Assembly (NCBI GenBank): GCA_023105745.1
Contig: JALGQZ010000004.1
Location: 39,570,437-39,634,436, forward strand
Direction of reading: 5' to 3'
Origin: Austropuccinia psidii
Lineage: Eukaryota; Basidiomycota; Pucciniomycetes; Pucciniales; Sphaerophragmiaceae
Length of the DNA stretch: 64,000 bases
Position numbers and translations under genes: made by a program
Shown: one piece after another, positions 47,173 to 59,418 of the stretch
Numbering within the stretch: the first letter of the stretch is position 1
How the letters are laid out: the number at the start of each line of letters is the position of its first letter
Notes under the pieces: model-generated
What the model was told of the DNA's origin: nothing
Databases searched by the model: none
What the model saw: the letters and a program-made list of their open reading frames with translations, nothing else

Positions 47173-49175
47173 TGTGAGCCTTTGAGATATGACCACATAC
47201 CCAATAAGGTCACAAAAAAGATTAATAATAATTATACCTTTAATATAATTATATTAAAATTACTTAGAATAATTATACCTTGAAAATAATTACTCAAATA
47301 TACAAAAAATACCATAAATTGGTACAAAAATTGGTTTAACTCAAAAACCAATGAATCAAAATGTAAAATAAATTATACCATTGGATTCCCCATGGAAAAA
47401 TACACATATACCATTTTTATGGCATATCTGTAAAGTCAATATTTAAGGAATTATAAGGTAAAATACCTTATAAAAACCATAAAACCTTATTTATCTCAAG
47501 AACTAATGAAACAACATGTGAAATAAATTGTACCAGTGGATTTCCCATGAAAATCCACACATAAAACAATTAATAAGCTAATTCCCAAAGTTAATACTTA
47601 AAGAATTATCCTGAATATATGCACTTTTTTGGTCAACGCATATATTCAAGGATCATAGCTAATATCTCCTAAAATATACATGATAGAATGATGAACCAAA
47701 AATAAAGTTACCACGTAATTACTGTAAGAACACAGATATGAACTTTATTTTACAAGTTATAAACAAGGTTAAAACCTATGATGAAATATTGATAAAAATC
47801 AACAGAGCTGTTGACCACTTTGTTGTGAAAGTGCTCCAAACTTAAAAAAAAGTATACAGTTGGATTCTACTAGTTCATTCGTGAATAATGATGTAATTTT
47901 TATTATTAAATTCAGGGTATAACCCCCTGAAATCAAGGTTTGAAGTTTAAAATGTTGAATTTCGACAGAAAAGATGGGTTACAAGAAAAATCATCAAAAT
48001 TAGAGTTTTGATGATGTAATGAAAAGCTCTTGGCAGCATAATGAGGTTATGTCAGGCTATCAGAATTCACTCTCTGAATTGCTGTAGCGTGTAAATCTTA
48101 AAAGTTATTGAGGATCAAAGTTTGAGCTTAATTTGAGCAGTTATGATCACATACTGTAACCTTAATTTAAGTTTAACAGTCTTAAGAGTGATAAAATTGG
48201 TGAATACTATTAGTTTATGATTAAAACTAATAAAATACACGAAATTTGGGGTTCTGCCAAGCCTCTGATGTCATCAAACTTAGAGTTATAGTGATAACTC
48301 TAAATAATGGTGTAATAATGATGTAATATGGTTTGATCATGATGTAATCACCCTCAAACCTTAAAATATTGATCAATTCCAGTGGATATGATCAGTACAC
48401 GTCTACTAGAAGCCTGTTGGACTCTAGGAGGGAGGTATTTACTATAAATAGAGCTCTTTTTACTCTATTTTCCCCTCAGACGCATCAAAAACATTAAATC
48501 AATTAAATAAAAGGTAATTTCTTTATTCTTTATATATAAAACTCTTATATTATTAAAGACCAAAGACCATCTTAATATTAATCACTATTTTTACGTGATT
48601 AAATCAATTCTTTAATTGTTTTTGTCATAAATCTCTCTATAAACTCATTTCCACGTAAAATCAAGAAATTTAGTAATTTTCTTTATTTTTTATTGTAAAT
48701 ACAATTTGAAAAAGTTGTATTATATTCTTTTGGCGTAAAATATCTCAAAGTTATTATTTTAAGTGTTAAAAGTAGGTTATTTCATCTTATTATAATAATT
48801 TCTCTCTTATTATTACTCTTAATAATTCTTAATTAATATAGATAGTATTTATATTAATATATAACTTTAATATTAGTAATATTATTGTTATTAATTGTTT
48901 TTTATTTATAAAAAACAGTTTTTTACGCCTTTATTATTTGTTGGTAACAATAATAAAGAGCTTTATAATATATTATTTATAATATTATAATTTCATATAA
49001 TATTAATTATATTATTATATTTATTTAATAATATAATATTTTTACGCCATAATAATAATATTTCTTTATTATTATTATTATTTTAATCTTATTTATTTCA
49101 ATTATAAGGACATTCAGAGTACAATAAGTAATAAATTAGTAATTTTTACTTATTGTTTCATAGTCAAACCTTACA
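47173..49175 (+). repeat. 5' LTR of Gypsy element, family A
   Basis: Starts TGTGAGCC, ends CCTTACA. Contains TATAAATA at 48443-48450, a leader donor (AAAAG/GTAATTTC) near 48512 and a perfect 11-bp stem-loop near the end (49121-49131 with 49146-49156). Confidence 0.95.
48443..48450 (+). promoter_or_regulatory. LTR TATA box
   Basis: TATAAATA, conserved in the 3' LTR (57078-57085) and in the solo LTR (31880-31887), in a GC-richer island (CTCTAGGAGGGAGGTATTTA). It probably sets the retrotransposon transcription start a few tens of bases downstream. Confidence 0.6.
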
Positions 49176-49177
49176 TT

Positions 49178-49195
49178 TGGGGGCCTGGCCGTGAT
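49178..49195 (+). other. Possible primer-binding site
   Basis: TGGGGGCCTGGCCGTGAT begins two bases after the 5' LTR and starts with TGG, as needed to pair with a tRNA 3' CCA. I could not say which tRNA. The position is right but identity is not shown. Confidence 0.45.
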
Positions 49196-49687
49196 ATTTA
49201 CTTAAAAGACCTTTAAAAAGATTCTAATTGGGTTTATCCAATAATAAATTATATTTATAATCATAAAATTATATAATAATTTTATATTTTATTGATTTTA
49301 TAAGCTATTGAGGCATTTGGAAAGCAATTGTACTGTCTTACACGTGGTTTTTCACATCCTTAGACTTGAAAAAACTTTCTTTGAGTGACTCTAGTGATTA
49401 AAAGAGATATTTTATAAATTAAAAATAATTTTTATTATAATTTAATTTTATAAGAATCATATTCATTTTTTATTTTATTCTTTAAAAATAAAAATAAAAA
49501 TATATATAAAAAATATTAAAAAATATTAAAAACCAATAAAAAAAAAGTTATTTTTATTCATTTTTTCATTTCTTTATTTATTTCACTTTTTTAAAGATAT
49601 AAAAGCAATTTCTACGTGGAAAATTGCCATATCTTGCCAAAAATAACACTTCTTATAAAAAGACTTATATTTATTTGTCTTTTTTAG

Positions 49688-50606
49688 TGTTTGAAGATAA
49701 CCCAACAGAAGACAACCAAGCTACTGTTGAGAGATTGGTGGAAGAAACTTGTCAAAGTTCTCCAACACCAGTTATCACCAAAAGAAAGAAAGCTAAGAAA
49801 TTAGACGTTCCAGGGCCCACCATTCAAGACTCTGAAGGTGAGCACCTCTTTTTTAAATTGCCATAAAAGAATTTTATTCTAAAATACTTTTATTTTTTCT
49901 TATTCTTTAATTATGACTACCAGAAGAGGTTCCCAATACTCCATCCAATCAGATGGAGCTGGACTCAGAAGTAGAATTGATCCCTCAAAAGGGAAAAGAA
50001 AGGGCAATATCCCCAGTGGAACAGAATCCACACAAGGAAGTGCCTTATCCCAAAGGCAAGTCCCAGAAATGCCCATGATATCTGAGCCTGAATTGGAACT
50101 AAGTATGAGTAACTCAAACAGGTACAAATCACATTCAGAGGGCTCAAATAGACATCTACATGAGCCAGTACAAGCAGTATTGCACAGTGTACAAGGACAA
50201 AGACTGGGAAATGCTGCCTCAAATACACCAAGGAGTGATGAACTCCTGGCACATCCTGAAAAAGTTCCTCAAAGAGGAGGAGATATTGAAATACTCCAAT
50301 GGATGGAATCCACTGTCATCCAAACCTCAAATCAAAGAAATCAAGGATTATCATGCCAAAAAGAGGGAGGCAACCAAGGAAGAAGCCCCAGTAGCTTCTA
50401 CCAGCAAGCCTCAAGCCAACCCACTTCCCCAAGAAGGGAAGAAGAACAAGAAAAATCATTGGAGGAAACCATATTCCCCAAGCTACAGGATCCCAAGAAT
50501 CCAAAAGGATGCCATGGACAATGTTTTCAACATGGCCGAAACCTTGATGGAATTCAAGGACAAGGAAGAGCAAAGAATGAGACAACCTCATTTCCCAAAG
50601 AAATAA
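49688..50606 (+). CDS. Spliced gag-like frame overlapping pol
   Basis: A second frame fits three exons: from 49688 (after a TTTTTAG acceptor) to 49837; 49924-50039; and 50139-50606 (TAA). The first intron (49838-49923, GTGAGC...CAG) and the second (50040-50138, 99 nt, GTGCCT...CAG) both join in phase, and the second removes the only stops in this frame (TGA at 50076 and others). The protein is acidic then basic at the start ([18 protein letters not shown]). It is followed by a helical part ([38 protein letters not shown]), a [16 protein letters not shown] basic linker and a charged tail (MRQPHFPKK). The start codon was not found: the 49688 acceptor needs one upstream base, and a preceding exon ending in A would make an ATG. 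The second donor is weak. Confidence 0.55.
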
Positions 50607-53600
50607 CCTTGTCCAAAGATGTTGTAAATACTTTAACAGAAATTAAAAATAGTATATTACCTCTAAAAGAAATTAAAGATAGTTTATTATCACTAAAAGA
50701 AATAAATAACAATCTATCTTCTTTAACAAAAATTGTTGTGCAAAACAAGAAAGAAATTGACAACATTAAGTTTATTGTTGAAAATAATAAACCAAAGAAT
50801 CTAATTGACAATACTCAAAAATTAATACAAGGACAACAAGAATTGTATAAATACATAAAAGATATCAAAGATAAAACTTTGACAATCAATTATGATGTGA
50901 GTATTGATAATCTTACAGAAAAATTAAATAAATTAAGTATTTCTGTAGAAAAATTTGAAGAAAAGACTTCATCACACCAAAAATTACTTTTGGACCATGT
51001 GGAAAAAAGTGATGAAGCAAGAATGCATCTGAAAGATGATATTCAGAGTGAAATAAGGCTTATTACTGAAAAAATGGATAAAATTAATGAGGCTAATTTA
51101 AATATGCCAAAGTTATCAACACCATTTTCTCATATAAGAAGCCATGTTAAAACAAAAGAGGAATTGTCAAATCCCTTCATAACAGACTTGAGTCACCAAG
51201 ATAATAACCAAGTCTTAATGAAGGAGGCACCTCAATTAAAAGAATGGCCAACATTCACAGGAGAAGGTGAATATGACCACATGTCATTTATTAAAACAAT
51301 TGACATGTTACAAGAAGACTATGCCATACCAGATGAATTAATCACTGCAAGATTACATTCATTGTTTGAGAAATCTGCAAAAAGATGGTATTATGGCATA
51401 AGACAAACAAATGGTAAAAATACCTGGTCTTGGTGGAAACAAGAAATAATCACCAAGTGGGCAAATGATGCCTGGAGGTATAAGATAGAAAATGCATTTG
51501 AAAACTCTTTCTTTGACCCAGAGAAAGATAAACCTTTAACTTGGTTCCTAAAACAAGTTGAAAGGCTTAATGCACTGTACCCAGAAATGTCACAGAAGAT
51601 GGTGCATATGAAAATACTTAAAAAATGTGGAGGGGAACTAGAACATGCCCTAAGAAGCAGGTGTATAGAACCATGCTCCACAGAAGAGTATATAAATGCA
51701 CTAGAAGATATAGTGACAAGAACAAAAATTGGCAGGACTTGGAAAAGATTGGACATTAAAAGCCCAAACAAACCATTTATAAAGAAAGATAAATCAAAAG
51801 AATCCTTTAAACCCAATACATCCAACAATAATGAGCAAATAAAATGCCATAAATGTGGAGGTATTGGACACTTAGCCAATAATTGCCTTAAAAAAGCAAA
51901 GATTAATGAAATTGTGGAAACAGAAAACCACAATGACAAAGAAGAGGAATCTGACTCTGAAAAAGAGACAGAAGAGTCAGAAAGCTCTGAAAGTGATGAA
52001 ATTAATATAATTAATGCACAAATTAATAATATTGATATAATTTATGAAGTACTGGATGTTAATTCAAACTTGCCACACGTTGGAACATCTGACACAAACC
52101 TGACAAACATACAAGATGCCAAAATGTATAGAACCAAACCTGCAAGAGGAATGGGATATACAGCTGGAAAATCAAGTATAAGTATTGTTATGGTTGATAA
52201 CCAAGAAGGAAAGGTTAACTTGGATACAGGAGCATATTGCACTTGTGTTGGCAAAAGTTATTTAAAAACCATTGTCCCAGACTGGCAAGAAAAACTTATG
52301 CCAATACAAGGTGTCAAATTTAGTAGTGCAAGTGAGAGCATGAAGCCCCTTGGAATAATTGATTTAACACTAATTTTTCCTCATCCCTCACAATGTGTCA
52401 GAATCAAAGTAGAGTTTGTAGTAATGGACAACTGTACTAGTAATCATTTCATACTTGGGAATGACTACTTATCAATCTATGGTATAGATATCTCCAACCA
52501 AAAGGATAGATATTTTACCATAGGAGATAATAAAAGACAAAAGTTTGGATTCTTAAATAACAAAAAACAAATCACAGTTATTAAGAATGAGGAAAAAATT
52601 CCAGAAAAAGAACTTTTTATATCTGAACAACTCAAAGAGGCAGAATTCAATCAAGAATTAACAGAAAAAATGAAAGAAAAATTGATTGACCTCTTATTTA
52701 AGTATAAAAATGCCTTTGCAACTGACAAAGAGCCACTAGGTGCCATAATTGGACATGAAGTGGATATAATTCTTAATGTAGAAAAACCTTACCCACCTTT
52801 ATTAAGAAGACCTGCTTATCCAGCCAGTCCAAGAGCTAGAGAAGCCCTAGAGGTGCACATTAAAGAATTAATGGACCTTGGAGTATTAAGAAAGGTTGGA
52901 CATAATGAACAAGTAGAAGTTACTACACCTGTCATTATAACTTGGCATAATGGAAAATCAAGGATGGTAGGAGACTTCAGAGCCCTGAATACCTATACCA
53001 TTCCAGACAGATATCCAATACCCAGAATCCATGAGACATTGACCCAATTGTCACAAGCTAAGTTCATCACAGCTATGGATGCTCTTAAGGGTTTTCATCA
53101 AAATGTCTTAACAGACAATGCCAAGAAACTACTAAGAATAATAGTCCATTGTGGAATTTTTGAATACTTAAGAATGCCATTTGGGATAAAAAATGCACCT
53201 TCCCATTATCAAAGAATGATGAATACCATATTTCCTGAAGAATTATCAGAAGGATGGTTAATAATCTACATTGATGATATCATAGTTTGCTCAGAAACTT
53301 GGGAAAATCACCTGACAAGACTAGAAAGGGTACTACAGAAAATAGTCCAAGTAAATATGAAAATTTCATTGAAAAAGTGTCATTTTGCATATAGTGAATT
53401 AAAAGCCCTAGGACATGTAGTATCTGGCCTTAGTCTAGGCATAGACAAAAATAAAGTAGCAGCAGTACTACTTAAACCAATGCCTCAAACCAAAAAAGAA
53501 ATGCAATCATTTCTAGGATTTGCTGGTTACTATAGACAGCATATAAAGGACTTTGCAAAGATTGCTAAATCCTTGTATAAGCTATGTGACCAACAAACAG

Positions 53601-55711
53601 TCTATGAGATGACAGAAGAAAGAGTCAAGGCATATGAAGAATTGAAAAATTCCTTAACAAATGCCCCATTTCTTCTGATGCCAGATTGGAAACTACCCTC
53701 CAAACTGTACATTGATGCTTGTGGAGAAGGACTAGGTGCTGCACTTCACCAAACACAAATTATCAATGATAAACCAGTGGAAGGACCAATTTGTTTCATT
53801 TCAAGGCAGATAAAGCCAACAGAAGCAAGGTATGGAGCAAGCCAAATGGAATGCTTATGCCTAGTATGGGCTTTAGAAAAACTGCATTATTATTTGGATG
53901 GCACAGTATTTGATGTAATCACAGACTGTAATGCTGTGAAATCACTATTAAATATGAAGACTCCAAATAGACATATGCTGAGATGGCAAATTGCTATCCA
54001 AGAATATAGAGGAAATATGACTATTGTTCATAAATCTGGAAATATCCATAAAAATGCAGATGGTCTTAGCAGATGGGCTCTAGCAAATACCCCTGACAAT
54101 CCAGCATGGGTACCACAAGAAGAGCACCATATAGAAGGAATATGTGTTACAGAAATTGGCACAGAATTCTTTAACCAAGTTAAAGAAAGCTATAAGACAG
54201 ACAAAAATTGCCATATCTTAAGCCAACTTCTAATGAAAGACTGCAAAGATCCATCACTTTCATCAAAACTAGATGAAATATGGAAAAAGGCATATGATGA
54301 AGGAAGATTCCACCTCCTTGATGGAATCCTTTACCATAGAACAAAACACACATGTGTTATGGCCTTAACAGACAGAACACTAATAAACACTATTTTACAT
54401 GAGTGTCATGATAGTGTTGCATCTGGACATCTCTCAGAAGATAGGACACTAGAGAGGGTGAAAACCTGCTCTTGGTGGCCAAATTGGAAGAAAGATGTTA
54501 CAGAGTACTGCCAAACCTGTGACAGATGCCAAAAAGCCAACAGAGCCACAGGAAAGAAATTTGGAATGATGATCCAAATCCAAGAACCAAAATCCCCATG
54601 GGAAATAGTTCATATGGATTGGGTAACAGCCTTACCTCCAGGAGGAGACAGGAGTTATAATGCATGTCTAGTGTTAGTTGACAGGTACAGTAAAACTCCC
54701 ATGTTCTTACCATGTCATAAAGATGACACAGCTATGGATACAGCCATAATGATATGGAATAAAGTCATTAGCCACACAGGCTTATTCCAAAATATTATAA
54801 GTGACAGAGACCCAAAGTTCACTTCATCATTATGGACAAACCTCCATAACTTGTTTGGGACAAAGTTATCATTCTCAACAGCTTATCATCCTCAAGCTGA
54901 TGGTCTAGCAGAAAGAATGATACAAACCCTAGAGGATATGATCAGAGGATTCTGTGCTTATGGGCTAGAATTCAAAGATTCTGATGGTTTTACCCATGAT
55001 TGGTGTACACTAATACCAGCACTTGAACTGGCATATAAGACATCAATCCATTCTTCTACTGGCAAAACACCAGCAATGCTAGAGAAAGGTTGGAATCCAA
55101 GACTTCCTTATGATACCCTCAAAAAGGACTTAGTGGATATACATCCAACAGCAAGCAGTTTCAAGATAATGCTTGACAAAGCAAGACACCATGCAAACAG
55201 ATGCACGCAAGATTCTTTTAAATATGCAAAAGAAAGATGGGATAAAAGTCATAAGCCACCTGACTTCAAAATAGGGGACTTGGTTTTAGTATCAACCCTT
55301 AATTTCAATAACATAAAAGGCCCAAAGAAATTGAAAGATTCCTTTGCAGGACCATTTATGATAAAAGCACTTCATGGACCCAATGCTGTGCAATTAGAAC
55401 TCACAGGTGAACTAATGAACAAACACCCAACTTTCCCTGTAAGTCTGATAAAACCTTACAGTTCAAGTGACAAGGAATTATTTCCACTAAGAAATAAACC
55501 CCCACTTGAAATTCCCCCCTTGGAGGAAGGAGAGGAAAAGAAAATAGTAAAAGTCCTTAAAGAAAGAAGGACAAGAAACAAAAAAGAAAGGGAATACCTT
55601 GTAAGGTATAGAAATTCAACTCAAGAAGATGAATGGCTACTTGAGAAAGATATAACAAATGCTGATAAATTACTAAGAAGGTTCAGACATGAAAGAAAAC
55701 CTGAAAAATAA
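49913..55711 (+). CDS. Gypsy Gag-Pol polyprotein, 1932 aa, intact
   Basis: ATG at 49913. Domains in order: Gln/Ser-rich N-terminus; coiled coil (about 225-390); gag capsid-like region (about 440-600, [20 protein letters not shown]); CCHC zinc knuckle [14 protein letters not shown] (about 643); acidic linker; aspartic protease with LDTGAYC (about 769) and ILGNDY; reverse transcriptase with YIDD (about 1117); RNase H ([17 protein letters not shown]); integrase with an HHCC finger (HECHDS...CQTCDRC, about 1497) and D-D-E (HMDW about 1567, SDRDP about 1629, LAERM about 1665); and a chromodomain-like C-terminus (about 1876-1932, REYLVRYRN...EDEWL). No stop or frameshift, all catalytic residues seen. 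It would copy RNA to DNA and integrate it in the nucleus. The ATG lies inside the predicted first intron of the overlapping frame. Confidence 0.95.
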   Translation: MTTRRGSQYSIQSDGAGLRSRIDPSKGKRKGNIPSGTESTQGSALSQRQVPEMPMISEPELELSMSNSNRYKSHSEGSNRHLHEPVQAVLHSVQGQRLGNAASNTPRSDELLAHPEKVPQRGGDIEILQWMESTVIQTSNQRNQGLSCQKEGGNQGRSPSSFYQQASSQPTSPRREEEQEKSLEETIFPKLQDPKNPKGCHGQCFQHGRNLDGIQGQGRAKNETTSFPKEITLSKDVVNTLTEIKNSILPLKEIKDSLLSLKEINNNLSSLTKIVVQNKKEIDNIKFIVENNKPKNLIDNTQKLIQGQQELYKYIKDIKDKTLTINYDVSIDNLTEKLNKLSISVEKFEEKTSSHQKLLLDHVEKSDEARMHLKDDIQSEIRLITEKMDKINEANLNMPKLSTPFSHIRSHVKTKEELSNPFITDLSHQDNNQVLMKEAPQLKEWPTFTGEGEYDHMSFIKTIDMLQEDYAIPDELITARLHSLFEKSAKRWYYGIRQTNGKNTWSWWKQEIITKWANDAWRYKIENAFENSFFDPEKDKPLTWFLKQVERLNALYPEMSQKMVHMKILKKCGGELEHALRSRCIEPCSTEEYINALEDIVTRTKIGRTWKRLDIKSPNKPFIKKDKSKESFKPNTSNNNEQIKCHKCGGIGHLANNCLKKAKINEIVETENHNDKEEESDSEKETEESESSESDEINIINAQINNIDIIYEVLDVNSNLPHVGTSDTNLTNIQDAKMYRTKPARGMGYTAGKSSISIVMVDNQEGKVNLDTGAYCTCVGKSYLKTIVPDWQEKLMPIQGVKFSSASESMKPLGIIDLTLIFPHPSQCVRIKVEFVVMDNCTSNHFILGNDYLSIYGIDISNQKDRYFTIGDNKRQKFGFLNNKKQITVIKNEEKIPEKELFISEQLKEAEFNQELTEKMKEKLIDLLFKYKNAFATDKEPLGAIIGHEVDIILNVEKPYPPLLRRPAYPASPRAREALEVHIKELMDLGVLRKVGHNEQVEVTTPVIITWHNGKSRMVGDFRALNTYTIPDRYPIPRIHETLTQLSQAKFITAMDALKGFHQNVLTDNAKKLLRIIVHCGIFEYLRMPFGIKNAPSHYQRMMNTIFPEELSEGWLIIYIDDIIVCSETWENHLTRLERVLQKIVQVNMKISLKKCHFAYSELKALGHVVSGLSLGIDKNKVAAVLLKPMPQTKKEMQSFLGFAGYYRQHIKDFAKIAKSLYKLCDQQTVYEMTEERVKAYEELKNSLTNAPFLLMPDWKLPSKLYIDACGEGLGAALHQTQIINDKPVEGPICFISRQIKPTEARYGASQMECLCLVWALEKLHYYLDGTVFDVITDCNAVKSLLNMKTPNRHMLRWQIAIQEYRGNMTIVHKSGNIHKNADGLSRWALANTPDNPAWVPQEEHHIEGICVTEIGTEFFNQVKESYKTDKNCHILSQLLMKDCKDPSLSSKLDEIWKKAYDEGRFHLLDGILYHRTKHTCVMALTDRTLINTILHECHDSVASGHLSEDRTLERVKTCSWWPNWKKDVTEYCQTCDRCQKANRATGKKFGMMIQIQEPKSPWEIVHMDWVTALPPGGDRSYNACLVLVDRYSKTPMFLPCHKDDTAMDTAIMIWNKVISHTGLFQNIISDRDPKFTSSLWTNLHNLFGTKLSFSTAYHPQADGLAERMIQTLEDMIRGFCAYGLEFKDSDGFTHDWCTLIPALELAYKTSIHSSTGKTPAMLEKGWNPRLPYDTLKKDLVDIHPTASSFKIMLDKARHHANRCTQDSFKYAKERWDKSHKPPDFKIGDLVLVSTLNFNNIKGPKKLKDSFAGPFMIKALHGPNAVQLELTGELMNKHPTFPVSLIKPYSSSDKELFPLRNKPPLEIPPLEEGEEKKIVKVLKERRTRNKKEREYLVRYRNSTQEDEWLLEKDITNADKLLRRFRHERKPEK

Positions 55712-55817
55712 AAAGTTAAGCATTATTGAGCTTCAAGACTAACAAAGTCTATTGAAGAGGTAGGACAGTGGATGATACCCTAATCACATATATCAGATTG
55801 TGGTACAATCTTTTTTG
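55712..55817. other. Pol 3' untranslated spacer
   Basis: Short stretch between the pol stop and the polypurine tract; no further coding signal. Confidence 0.6.
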
Positions 55818-55828
55818 GTGGTAGGGAA
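55818..55828 (+). other. Polypurine tract
   Basis: GGTGGTAGGGAA, mostly purine and directly before the 3' LTR; the expected primer for plus-strand DNA synthesis. Confidence 0.6.
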
Positions 55829-57832
55829 TGTGAGCCTTTGAGATATGACCACATACCCAATAAGGTCACAAAAAAGATTAATAATAATTATACCTTTAAT
55901 ATAATTATATTAAAATTACTTAGAATAATTATACCTTGAAAATAATTACTCAAATATACAAAAAATACCATAAATTGGTACAAAAATTGGTTTAACTCAA
56001 AAACCAATGAATCAACATGTAAAATAAATTATACCATTGGATTCCCCATGGAAAAATACACATATACCATTTTTATGGCATATCTGTAAAGTCAATATTT
56101 AAGGAATTATAAGGTAAAATACCTTATAAAAACCATAAAACCTTAATTATCTCAAGAACTAATGAAACAACATGTGAAATAAATTGTACCAGTGGATTAC
56201 CCATGAAAATCCACACATAAAACAATTAATAAGCTAATTCCCAAAGTTAATACTTAAAGAATTATCCTGAATATATGCACTTTTTTGGTCAACGCATATA
56301 TTCAAGGATCATAGCTAATATCTCCTAAAATATACATGATAGAATGATGAACCAAAAATAAAGTTACCACGTAATTACTGTAAGAACACAGATATGAACT
56401 TTATTTTACAAGTTATAAACAAGGTTAAAACCTATGATGAAATATTGATAAAAATCAACAGAGCTGTTGACCACTTTGTTGTGAAAGTGCTCCAAACTTA
56501 AAAAAAAGTATACAGTTGGATTCTACTAGTTCATTCGTGAAGAATGATGTAATTTTTATTATTAAATTCAGGGTATAACCCCCTGAAATCAAGGTTTGAA
56601 GTTTAAAATGTTGAATTTCGACAGAAAAGATGGGTTACAAGAAAAATCATCAAAATTAGAGTTTTGATGATGTAATGAAAAGCTCTTGGCAGCATAATAA
56701 GGTTATGTCAGGCTATCAGAATTCACTCTCTGAATTGCTGTAGCGTGTAAATCTTAAAAGTTATTGAGGATCAAAGTTTGAGCTTAATTTGAGCAGTTAT
56801 GATCACATACTGTAACCTTAATTTAAGTTTAACAGTCTTAAGAGTGATAAAATTGGTGAATACTATTAGTTTATGATTAAAACTAATAAAATACACGAAA
56901 CTTGGGGTTCTGCCAAGCCTCTGATGTCATCAAACTTAGAGTTATAGTGATAACTCTAAATAATGGTGTAATAATGATGTAATCACCCTCAAACCTTAAA
57001 ATATTGATCAATTCCAGTGGATATGATCAGTACACTTCTACTAGAAGCCTGTTGGACTCTAGGAGGGAGGTATTTACTATAAATAGAGCTCTTTTTACTC
57101 TATTTTCCCCTCAGACGCATCAAAAACATTAAATCAATTAAATAAAAGGTAATTTCTTTATTCTTTATATATAAAACTCTTATATTATTAAATACCAAAG
57201 ACCATCTTAATATTAATCACTATTTTTACGTAATTAAATCAATTCTTTAATTGTTTTTGTCATAAATCTCTCTATAAACTCATTTCCACGTAAAATCAAG
57301 AAATTTAGTAATTTTCTTTATTTTTTATTGTAAATACAATTTGAAAAAGTTGTATTATATTCTTTTGGCGTAAAATATCTCAAAATTATTATTTTAAGTG
57401 TTAAAAGTAGGTTATTTCATCTTATTATAATAATTTCTCTCTTATTATTACTCTTAATAATTCTTAATTAATATAAATAGTATTTATATTAATATATAAC
57501 TTTAATATTAGTAATATTATTGTTATTAATTGTTTTTTATTTATAAAAAACAGTTTTTTACGCCTTTATTATTTGTTGGTAACAATAATAAAGAGCTTTA
57601 TAATATATTAATTATTTTATATTAATATATTATTTATAATATTATAATTTCATATAATATTAATTATATTATTATATTTATTTAATAATATAATATTTTT
57701 ACGCCATAATAATAATATTTCTTTATTATTATTATTATTTTAATCTTATTTATTTCAATTATAAGGACATTCAGAGTACAATAAGTAATAAATTAGTAAT
57801 TTTTACTTATTGTTTCATAGTCAAACCTTACA
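55829..57832 (+). repeat. 3' LTR of Gypsy element, family A
   Basis: TGTGAGCC...CCTTACA, nearly identical to the 5' LTR. Keeps the TATA box (57078-57085) and the 11-bp terminal stem-loop (57778-57788 with 57803-57813). Confidence 0.95.
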
Positions 57833-57949
57833 AAACAGGTGATGTTTTCAATAACCCAAAGAGGATTAATGGTTTATCGTTCCTTAGTTTTTCAGTTTGC
57901 TCCATGGAATTCCTCTGTGAGCTGTTGTTTACTTAAAAGAGGCCTCCTA

Positions 57950-58519
57950 TTGCTGTTTTTTCCAAATCATATGATTAGTATCAACAAGTAAGTATTAGTT
58001 AGTTCTTTTGTTAAGTGTTTTAATTCTTTCAGAATCAATCAGAAAGATGTGAAATCATAGAGATATACTACTTAAAATAGTATTTAACTGTTATATCATT
58101 GTATCAATGTTATAACTCAATTTTGATCCTTGAAATCCACAATTAATCTGTCAAATTACTATTAATCCTTTTCAAGGTGTTATTGGAGTATATTAGTGAA
58201 TGTTTTCACTTAATTCTTAAAGTTTTTCTCCAATAATTATCTTTATAATTATTCTTGCAAAAGATAATTATACATTAAAATCATTTTATATTATTTTAAT
58301 AAAAAGTTTTATTATTAATACTTCTTGTAATTGATTTTAGTAGACAATTACTGCTTACTTTTATAATCACTAGTAGTGTATAACAAGTAAAAACAATAAT
58401 TAAGTAATTAATCATTTAATTGTGGTTATAATAAAATTATTTATTATATTTCATAAAAACAGTCATAGTACTCTTGATTAATAGTAATATTATCAAGAGT
58501 TTCATAGACAAATCTTACA
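57950..58519 (+). mobile_element. 3' fragment of a family B-like LTR
   Basis: Its end, AGTCATAGTACTCTTGATT...TTCATAGACA.ATCTTACA, matches the end of the 26909-28989 LTR, with a 9-bp stem-loop (58470-58478 with 58492-58500). The left limit is unclear. It lies directly next to the intact Gypsy element. Confidence 0.6.
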
Positions 58520-59418
58520 TTAATCATATTAATAATTAATATTAAATTAAGTTTTTTCCCCCTCAGATTATATCAGCTATCTGAATAATAATACCTTGAT
58601 AAATTTTAATAAGATTTACCCTCATTCCAATTCCCATTCCCATATATACAAACATAATCCTTTTTTTGTTTTTAAAACTTCTATTTTTTTTTGAAAAATA
58701 AATAAACAAAGAATTGAAATATATTCAATTAATTTTACATTTTATATTCAATGTCTTGTTTTTCTTTTTTTTGAAAAAGAATTAATAATTGATTATCAAT
58801 TTTTGGAAATGCTTATACAAAATTATAACATAAAGGTTAATCAATTTTGCTTTTTTTAATGGAATGAAAAGATTAATAAACTTTATTTATTTTTTTCATC
58901 TCGTGGATAGAGTTCAACATTCTTAAAAAAATCATTTACTGCCCTAGTGGTTAAAAAATGAATTTGGTTACTCCTTTCAAGGAAAATAATCATAATCATG
59001 CTCCTCAGTAACAACTGTGTTTGGTGTAACAAGGCTGTAGAAAACCTTTCTCGCTTTTTATGTTGTCATTTGTTCTACCATCACTCTGGCAAAATAACAT
59101 TTGCAAACTTCTTGAACTAGGCGCTGAATACTGATTTCTTTGGAAAGTAAACAAGTTTTGGGCGATTTGTCCATCGTGAGAGCCTCACCCTCGACTTATT
59201 TTGCAATCTTGGTTCAAGTATTGCTTTGGCAGCAAGGTGCTCACAGCTTTTGCAACTTCCGCGTTAATGAAATAGGTTGCACAACGTCTAAATAAGAAAA
59301 CAATTCATGAAATATTTAACAGGACTTGGCGATTACTGTTTACATGCTGTCTAACCAACCTGTGATGCCTCTTCTCTATTCTTCAACCTCCCAAGAACAA
59401 ATGGAGATGATAGCTTCG
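58520..59418. other. Spacer and MUS81 3' flank
   Basis: AT-rich to about 58.9 kb, then rising GC towards MUS81. No gene recognised. Confidence 0.45.

Larger units (their letters stand above)
47173..57832 (+). mobile_element. Full-length Ty3/Gypsy chromovirus-like retrotransposon
   Basis: Two LTRs of 2003 and 2004 bp (47173-49175 and 55829-57832, TG...CA) enclose a 6.65 kb internal domain with one long polyprotein frame. By eye the LTRs differ by about a dozen substitutions, a 23-base deletion in the 3' LTR (near 56977) and an extra AT-rich stretch in the 3' LTR (near 57606). That makes this a young copy with an open pol. The flanking five bases do not match (GAAGG on the left, AAACA on the right), so the two ends may come from different insertions. 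Confidence 0.95.

Noticed and set aside
8..48442. Shared word CTCTAGGAGG between the tandem repeat and the Gypsy LTR (near 48420)
   Set aside because: Only ten bases match and the surroundings differ. It may be chance; not enough to link the two.
49178..49195. Naming the primer tRNA from the primer-binding site
   Set aside because: No tRNA 3' end that I know matches well enough; the only tRNA in the window (Ile) does not fit.
47168..57837. Target-site duplication for the full Gypsy element
   Set aside because: The adjacent pentamers are GAAGG and AAACA and do not match in any nearby register.
57833..57860. Right flank of the Gypsy element (AAACAGGTGAT) as the continuation of the Harbinger accessory gene seen at 36465
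   Set aside because: Similarity stops after about ten bases.
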